Below are positions 59,907 through 64,000 of a stretch of 64,000 nucleotides of DNA, piece by piece. The position numbers and the translations under genes were made by a program. The notes beneath the pieces are model-generated. The model had not been told where the DNA came from. It worked only from the letters and a program-made list of their open reading frames with translations, and did no database searches. This DNA is from Streptomyces longisporoflavus (GTDB taxonomy: Bacteria; Actinomycetota; Actinomycetes; Streptomycetales; Streptomycetaceae): positions 1-64,000 of the forward strand of contig NZ_BMTR01000030.1 of assembly GCF_014649775.1 (NCBI RefSeq). The letters are read 5' to 3'. Position 1 is the stretch's first letter. Each line of letters begins with the position of its first letter.

Positions 59907-60884
59907 ATGTCCACGAACACGTTCCACCCCGCAGAAGACACCCTGCGCCGAATGCCTGCCGTCGGGGCACCGAAGTCCTGGCCCACGGTCCGTCCGCAGG
60001 TCCAGCTCACCACCACGGTGGCCAAGGAACTCGTGCACCGTGCGGCCCTCGCCGAGGTGCTGCTCACCGGCCAGGAGCGGTACGACGACGACCGGTTCGG
60101 CGTCACCGCCCAGTGGCCCCGCTGCCACAGCTTCTACGCTCCGGTCGCGGGGAACCACGACCCCCTCCTTGCTGCAGAAACGATCAGGCAGATCGGGTTC
60201 CTGCTGCCGCACACCCAGTACGGCGTCCCGCTCGGCCACCACTTCCTGCTGCGCACCTTCTCGTTCTCGGTGGACCCCGAGCACCTGCGCGTCGGCCACG
60301 CACCCGCGGACCTCGACATCGACGTGGCGTTCAGCGACGTGCGCACGCGCCGCGACGCGCACCTCGGCGCCCGCTACGACACGGTGATCCGCCGGGCCGG
60401 AGAGACGGTCGCCACGGGTGGCATCTCCTACACGTGCATCACTCCGCCCGCCTACCGCAGGCTGCGCGGCGACCGGGGCCACCTGCAGATTCCGCTGACC
60501 GCGCCGGTCCCGCCGCAGAGCGTGGGCCGTATGTCGCCGACCGATGTGGTGCTCTCCCCCATCGGCACGGACGACCGGTGGCAGCTGCGCGTCGACACCC
60601 GCCACCCCGTGCTCTTCGACCACCCGGTCGACCATGTGCCGGGGATGCTCCTGATCGAGGCCGCACGCCAGGCGACGACGGCGGTACTCGGCCACTCCTC
60701 GGGCGTGATACCCGTACAGGTCGAGTCCGAGCACTACCGTTACGTCGAGCTTGACGCGCCCTGCTTCATCCGCGCAGAGCGGCTGCCCGCGGACGCGCGC
60801 GGGGAAAGGGTCGAGGTCACCGGCGAGCAGGACGGCCAGGAGATGTTCCGCACCACCATCACCGCCGTCCCCGCCCCGCTGTAA
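59907..60884 (+). CDS. AfsA-family (A-factor/butenolide) synthase 1
   Basis: 325 residues with two AfsA hotdog repeats. The first has TVAKELVHRAALAEVLLTG and HDPLLAAETIRQIG, with PLGHHFLLRTFSFSVDP. The second has SPTDVVLSPIGTDDRWQLRVDTRHPVLFDHPVDHVPGMLLIEAARQA, where the HP-FDHPxDHxPGM pattern is the AfsA signature. It condenses a beta-ketoacyl thioester with dihydroxyacetone phosphate to start butyrolactone or butenolide signal synthesis. ATG 59907 follows GGGGGA. No reductase (BprA/ScbB type) is in the window. Confidence 0.95.
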   Translation: MSTNTFHPAEDTLRRMPAVGAPKSWPTVRPQVQLTTTVAKELVHRAALAEVLLTGQERYDDDRFGVTAQWPRCHSFYAPVAGNHDPLLAAETIRQIGFLLPHTQYGVPLGHHFLLRTFSFSVDPEHLRVGHAPADLDIDVAFSDVRTRRDAHLGARYDTVIRRAGETVATGGISYTCITPPAYRRLRGDRGHLQIPLTAPVPPQSVGRMSPTDVVLSPIGTDDRWQLRVDTRHPVLFDHPVDHVPGMLLIEAARQATTAVLGHSSGVIPVQVESEHYRYVELDAPCFIRAERLPADARGERVEVTGEQDGQEMFRTTITAVPAPL

Positions 60885-61020
60885 CCCCGGCTCGCCGGCT
60901 CCCGGCCCACCGTTTCCCGCGTCCCGCACGGCACATACGCTCCGGCAGACACCCGGAGCGCGAGCCGACACGGGCTCGATCACGCCCCCGGCCCTGACGT
61001 CGGACCTCCGGAGACGCTAA

Positions 61021-61043
61021 GATACGAACCTGACGGTTTTTTT
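61021..61043. promoter_or_regulatory. ARE-like site before receptor 3
   Basis: GATACGAACC and GGTTTTTTT arms around TGAC, 47 bases before the start at 61090. It suggests autoregulation. Confidence 0.65.
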
Positions 61044-61089
61044 CTATGGGCCTCCCCACGGTTCCATGCTCTCGGAGGCGGTGGATTAC

Positions 61090-61764
61090 ATGGCAAAGCA
61101 AGATCGCGCGATCCGCACACAACGGACGATCCTGGTCGCTGCTGCCTCAGTTTTCGAGGAGCGCGGGTTCCAGGCGGCCACCATCACGGACATCCTCAGC
61201 GCCGCCGGCGTGACCAAGGGTGCGCTGTACTTCCACTTCCAGTCCAAAGAGGACCTGGCGTACGGCGTGATGGAGGCGCAGGGGCGCCACATGGGGACCG
61301 TCCCGCCCCGCTCCTGCAAGACACAGGAGGTCGTCGACACCGTCCTCCTCCAGACGTACCGGCTGCAGAAGGACCCGATGGTCCGAGCCGGTGTCCGCCT
61401 CGCCATGGACCAGCACGCGACGGAACTCGATCGCGGCACCTCGTTCCAGGAGTGGGGCAAGGGAATGGCCGCCCTGCTCGAACAGGCCAAGGAACAGGGC
61501 GAGTTGCTGCCCCACGTCGTGCCGGCGGACACCGCCGAACTCGTGGTGGGCGCCTACGCGGGCGTGCAGTCGATGTCGCAGGCCGTCAGCAGCTACGCGG
61601 ACCTGGACCACCGCACCTCGGTGCTCCTTCGCCACATCATGCCGAACGTGGTGCTGTCCTCCGTGCTCACCACGATCGACCTCACGCCCGAGCGCGGCGC
61701 GACGATCTATGCCGAGGTTCAAGCACTCCAGGACGCGGCCGAACTGGCGGACGCCAGGGCCTGA
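61090..61764 (+). CDS. Gamma-butyrolactone receptor (ArpA/ScbR type) 3
   Basis: 224 residues. The DNA-binding domain is MAKQDRAIRTQRTILVAAASVFEERGFQAATITDILSAAGVTKGALYFHFQSKEDLA. The ligand domain has the conserved Trp in SFQEWGKGM and PMVRAGVRLAMDQ. Of the three homologues this one looks most like a genuine autoregulator receptor, in length and in the VTKGALYFHF recognition helix. ATG 61090 is chosen by family start; an ATG 24 bases upstream is also open. Its last 46 bases overlap the 3' end of the convergent monooxygenase gene. Confidence 0.93.
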   Translation: MAKQDRAIRTQRTILVAAASVFEERGFQAATITDILSAAGVTKGALYFHFQSKEDLAYGVMEAQGRHMGTVPPRSCKTQEVVDTVLLQTYRLQKDPMVRAGVRLAMDQHATELDRGTSFQEWGKGMAALLEQAKEQGELLPHVVPADTAELVVGAYAGVQSMSQAVSSYADLDHRTSVLLRHIMPNVVLSSVLTTIDLTPERGATIYAEVQALQDAAELADARA

Positions 61765-63269
61765 TCCGCCCTCCCCGGCGCCAGCCACTCCAGGACCGGC
61801 GCGTCGAGGTCACCGGCGACGTCCGAGGCCCAGGCGACGTAGCCGTCCGGGCGCAGCAGCAGGGCCGCGCCGGGCATGCCGGCCGCAGGCTCCGCCCGTA
61901 CGACGCGCAGGACGTGCCGCAAGTCGTGCCGCAGGTCGTGCGGCACCCCAAAGGCCCGCCCGGTCTCCGCTGACCCGAACCGCACCAGCAACATGCGCCC
62001 GTCCCGCAGCAGCCGGATGACGTCGGTCGTCCCGTCGTCCGTGACCAGTTCCCGGTTGCCGAAGAACTGCCCCTCCCATGCCGACGGCTGCCCGGTCCGC
62101 GGCGGCAGCACCGTGTCCTGCCCGCTGACCATGAGGCCGAGCCGCTCCAGCTCCGCACCGGCGTCCGCCGCGCCCCCGGCAGCGGCAAGCTCCTCCAGCG
62201 AGCCGGGCGTCCTGCCGGGACGCATCAGGTCGGTCTGCGTGCGCACCTGGTCGAGGAGCCGCTCGGCGGCCGGCCTGCGCTCCGCGTCGTAGGAGTCGAG
62301 CAGTCCCGGCGCGGCCGCTCCCCGTACGGTGAAGGCGAGCTTCCACCCCAGGTTGAGGGCGTCGAGCAGTCCGGTGCTCAGTCCCTGGGCGCCGACGGGG
62401 AAGTGCAGATGCGCGGCGTCCCCCACCAGGAAGACGCGCCCCGAGCGGTAGGTGCGCGCGAGGCGTGAGAAGTCGCTGAAGCGGCTCAGCCAGCGCGGTT
62501 CGTCCATGTCGATGTCGCGGCCCATGATCCGCGACGTCTCCCGGCGGAACTCGTCGAGTTCGAGCGGGAGTCTGTGGTCGGCGGGCGCGTTGAGGCAGTC
62601 GGCCACCCGCAGGTGGAGGCGCCCCTCGGCGGTCCGCTTGGCCACGACCCAGCCGAGCGGCGTCTGATGCCAGCCCGGTTCAGGAGCCTCCGCCCCGTCG
62701 CATCGCACGACGCCGACCATGGCGGCGACCGTCGGCGGGGTCGTGTCCGACGGGATCCCGCCGAGTGTGCGCACCGTACTGCGGGCCCCGTCGGCACCGA
62801 CGACGTACGCGGCCTCGAACTCGGCGCGCCCGCCGGGGTGTTCGGCGCTCACCGTCACCGCGCTCTCGCGGTGGTCGAGCCCGGTCATCCGGTGGCGGCG
62901 CAGCACCCGCACGCCCGCGGCAAGGGCACGCTCTTCGAAGAGCCGCTCCAGATCGGCCTGCGGCCGCTTGAACAGCGGGTCGGGCTCGGCCGCGGGCGCG
63001 GTGAGCTCCAGGCCCCATACGCCCGCGAAGTGGAACCGGGCGCGGTTGACCCCTGCGCGCAGCGGGAGCTCGGGAGCGGGCAGGTAGCCCCTGCGGGCAA
63101 GTACCTGCGCGGTGCGGGCGTGCAGGGTGGTGGCCCTGGGGCGTTCGGCCACCTCGGCGCGCTCCTCCAGGACCACCGTCCGCACTCCGTATCCGGCGAG
63201 TTCAGCGGCGAGCAGCAGCCCGACGGGCCCACCACCGACGATCACCACATCTGTACGGACACACGTCAT
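61719..63269 (-). CDS. PHBH-fold FAD monooxygenase
   Basis: 516 residues, aromatic-hydroxylase class (as in rifampicin and angucycline oxygenases). FAD binding is VIVGGGPVGLLLAAEL. The second motif is VGADGARSTVR, and the third is FLVGDAAHLHFPVGAQGLSTGLLDA. The C-terminal quarter is the usual thioredoxin-like domain of this class. ATG 63269 is set by the motif position; the upstream frame has no ribosome site. An ARE-like palindrome lies 54 bases upstream, so receptor control is likely. It could finish a signal molecule or tailor a product. Confidence 0.92.
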   Translation of the reverse strand: MTCVRTDVVIVGGGPVGLLLAAELAGYGVRTVVLEERAEVAERPRATTLHARTAQVLARRGYLPAPELPLRAGVNRARFHFAGVWGLELTAPAAEPDPLFKRPQADLERLFEERALAAGVRVLRRHRMTGLDHRESAVTVSAEHPGGRAEFEAAYVVGADGARSTVRTLGGIPSDTTPPTVAAMVGVVRCDGAEAPEPGWHQTPLGWVVAKRTAEGRLHLRVADCLNAPADHRLPLELDEFRRETSRIMGRDIDMDEPRWLSRFSDFSRLARTYRSGRVFLVGDAAHLHFPVGAQGLSTGLLDALNLGWKLAFTVRGAAAPGLLDSYDAERRPAAERLLDQVRTQTDLMRPGRTPGSLEELAAAGGAADAGAELERLGLMVSGQDTVLPPRTGQPSAWEGQFFGNRELVTDDGTTDVIRLLRDGRMLLVRFGSAETGRAFGVPHDLRHDLRHVLRVVRAEPAAGMPGAALLLRPDGYVAWASDVAGDLDAPVLEWLAPGRADQALASASSAASWSA

Positions 63270-63322
63270 CGCGGTCGCTCCCCCTCGGCCGAAAACATGG
63301 ATGCCCTCAAGCGGACGCGGAA

Positions 63323-63347
63323 AATATACCGGGTGGCTGGTTGTTTT
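63323..63347. promoter_or_regulatory. ARE-like site before the FAD monooxygenase
   Basis: AATATACC, GGGTGGC, TGGTTGTTTT; palindromic half sites and the same GGGTGG centre as at 59824. Confidence 0.65.
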
Positions 63348-63418
63348 CTCGGGCTGTCGCCGACCTATTTCGGCCAATGCGCGAAACCGCTTCCATTGCC
63401 CATGACTTCGGGGTTGAA

Positions 63419-63443
63419 AACGAAACCGGTGGGTCCGTATCTT
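63419..63443. promoter_or_regulatory. ARE-like site before AfsA-like gene 2
   Basis: AACGAAACCGGTGGGTCCGT followed by ATCTT, 48 bases before the GTG start. The AAACCGGTGGGT core is shared with 58282. Confidence 0.65.
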
Positions 63444-63490
63444 ATGGACAAGTGCTCGATCGCAGGGCGTTCTTCGGGGGGAGAAGTCTG

Positions 63491-64000
63491 GTGCAGGTGA
63501 TGGCTTCAGGAGCTGCGACACAGGACGCGGACAGATCGGCCGGGGGTGAGCATGCTTCCGCCGCATCCCACCGGACCACGACGGTGCCGAGCGAATACGT
63601 GCACCGCTCGTCGATGGCCGAAGTCTTTCTGACCGGTTGCCGCAGGACGAGCGACACCCGATTCACGCTCACCGGCCAGTGGCCGCGGGCGCACGCCTTC
63701 TTCAACGGCCCCGACGGCCGGCACGATCCGCTGCTGACCGCGGAGACGATGAAGCAGGTCGCCCTGTATCTCGCGCACGCCGAACTGGGTGTGCCGCTGG
63801 GCCATCGCTTCATGCCGTGCGACCTGTCGTTCACCGTCGACCCGGACGAACTCGCCATCGGCGCGGCGCCCAGCGACCTCGTCATCGAGGCGGACGGCGC
63901 CGACCTCATGCGCAAGGGCAGCCGCCTGGTGGAGTTCGGCCTGGACCTCACCGTCCGACGCGAGGGCCGGGTCCTCGCCACCGGCACCGTGCGCTTCGTC
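63491..64000 (+). CDS. AfsA-family synthase 2 (3' end outside window)
   Basis: 170 codons are visible, open to the window edge. The first hotdog repeat is clear: EYVHRSSMAEVFLTGCRRT, then GQWPRAHAFF, HDPLLTAETMKQVALYLAHAELGVPLGHRFMPCDLSFTVDP. It is clearly related to AfsA-like protein 1 but far from identical, so it is a diverged paralogue rather than a recent copy. The GTG at 63491 follows GGGGGGAG by seven bases; an ATG three codons in is the alternative. Two synthases in one locus may act in succession or make two signals. Confidence 0.9.
   Translation, partial: MQVMASGAATQDADRSAGGEHASAASHRTTTVPSEYVHRSSMAEVFLTGCRRTSDTRFTLTGQWPRAHAFFNGPDGRHDPLLTAETMKQVALYLAHAELGVPLGHRFMPCDLSFTVDPDELAIGAAPSDLVIEADGADLMRKGSRLVEFGLDLTVRREGRVLATGTVRFV

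Noticed and set aside
1..64000. CRISPR arrays, tRNA or rRNA genes, insertion sequences, phage attachment sites
   Set aside because: I saw no regularly spaced repeats, cloverleaf sequences, transposases or integrases. The only repeats are the SARP duplication, NRPS domain homology and the 8-bp tandem run.

Overview
The window is high-GC actinomycete DNA, almost certainly Streptomyces or a close relative. The signs are GTG/TTG starts, 4-base stop/start overlaps, SARP-type activators, gamma-butyrolactone-type receptors, an AfsA pair and rare in-frame TTA codons. Most of it is one secondary-metabolite locus for a piperazate-containing nonribosomal peptide. I do not recognise it as a specific described cluster. 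All family calls are by eye; no database was searched.

Left part (1-28.7 kb): a DrrAB-type ABC exporter (5' end missing), a P450 and a GtrA-like membrane protein precede the leftward NRPS operon. In transcription order that operon is FAD oxidoreductase, C-A-T-E-C-A-T, C-A-T-E-C-A-T, C-A-T-TE, type II thioesterase, and an orphan DrrA-like ATPase. Upstream of it, separated by a strong palindromic terminator, a second leftward unit encodes an MbtH protein (TTG start), an LmbU-family regulator, a free-standing adenylation enzyme and a free-standing carrier protein. The free A/PCP pair plus five extension modules would give six building blocks. Two A domains share an unusual pocket (DVFSVA[S/A]YAK) that I associate with piperazate; one is followed by an E domain (D) and the other is not (L).

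Middle (30-40 kb): precursor supply. A rightward group holds a type II thioesterase, a serine-hydrolase-fold protein that has lost its catalytic Ser and Lys, then argC, argJ and argD; argB lies nearby. This makes ornithine and stops there (no argF/G/H). A KtzI-like ornithine N5-hydroxylase and a KtzT-like piperazate synthase are divergently transcribed from one promoter region and would convert ornithine to L-piperazate. A second MbtH gene and a SARP activator follow.

40.5-47 kb looks unrelated to the pathway: TetR/SDR pair with twin operators, ECF41 sigma factor plus AhpD-like partner, CutA, XRE regulator with small coupled ORFs, and small membrane proteins.

47-64 kb returns to secondary metabolism: a free-standing condensation-domain protein with a TE-like remnant, a didomain aromatase/cyclase, an LLM oxidoreductase, a third type II thioesterase coupled to a SARP, another SARP, a membrane protein, and a near-perfect second copy of the 39-40 kb SARP. 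The right end is a signalling island: three ArpA/ScbR-type receptors, two AfsA-type synthases (the last cut by the window edge), a PHBH-fold monooxygenase, and at least seven ARE-like palindromes in the promoters of these genes and of the second SARP copy. The inferred hierarchy is butyrolactone/butenolide signal to receptors to SARP to biosynthetic promoters carrying 11-bp-spaced SARP boxes.
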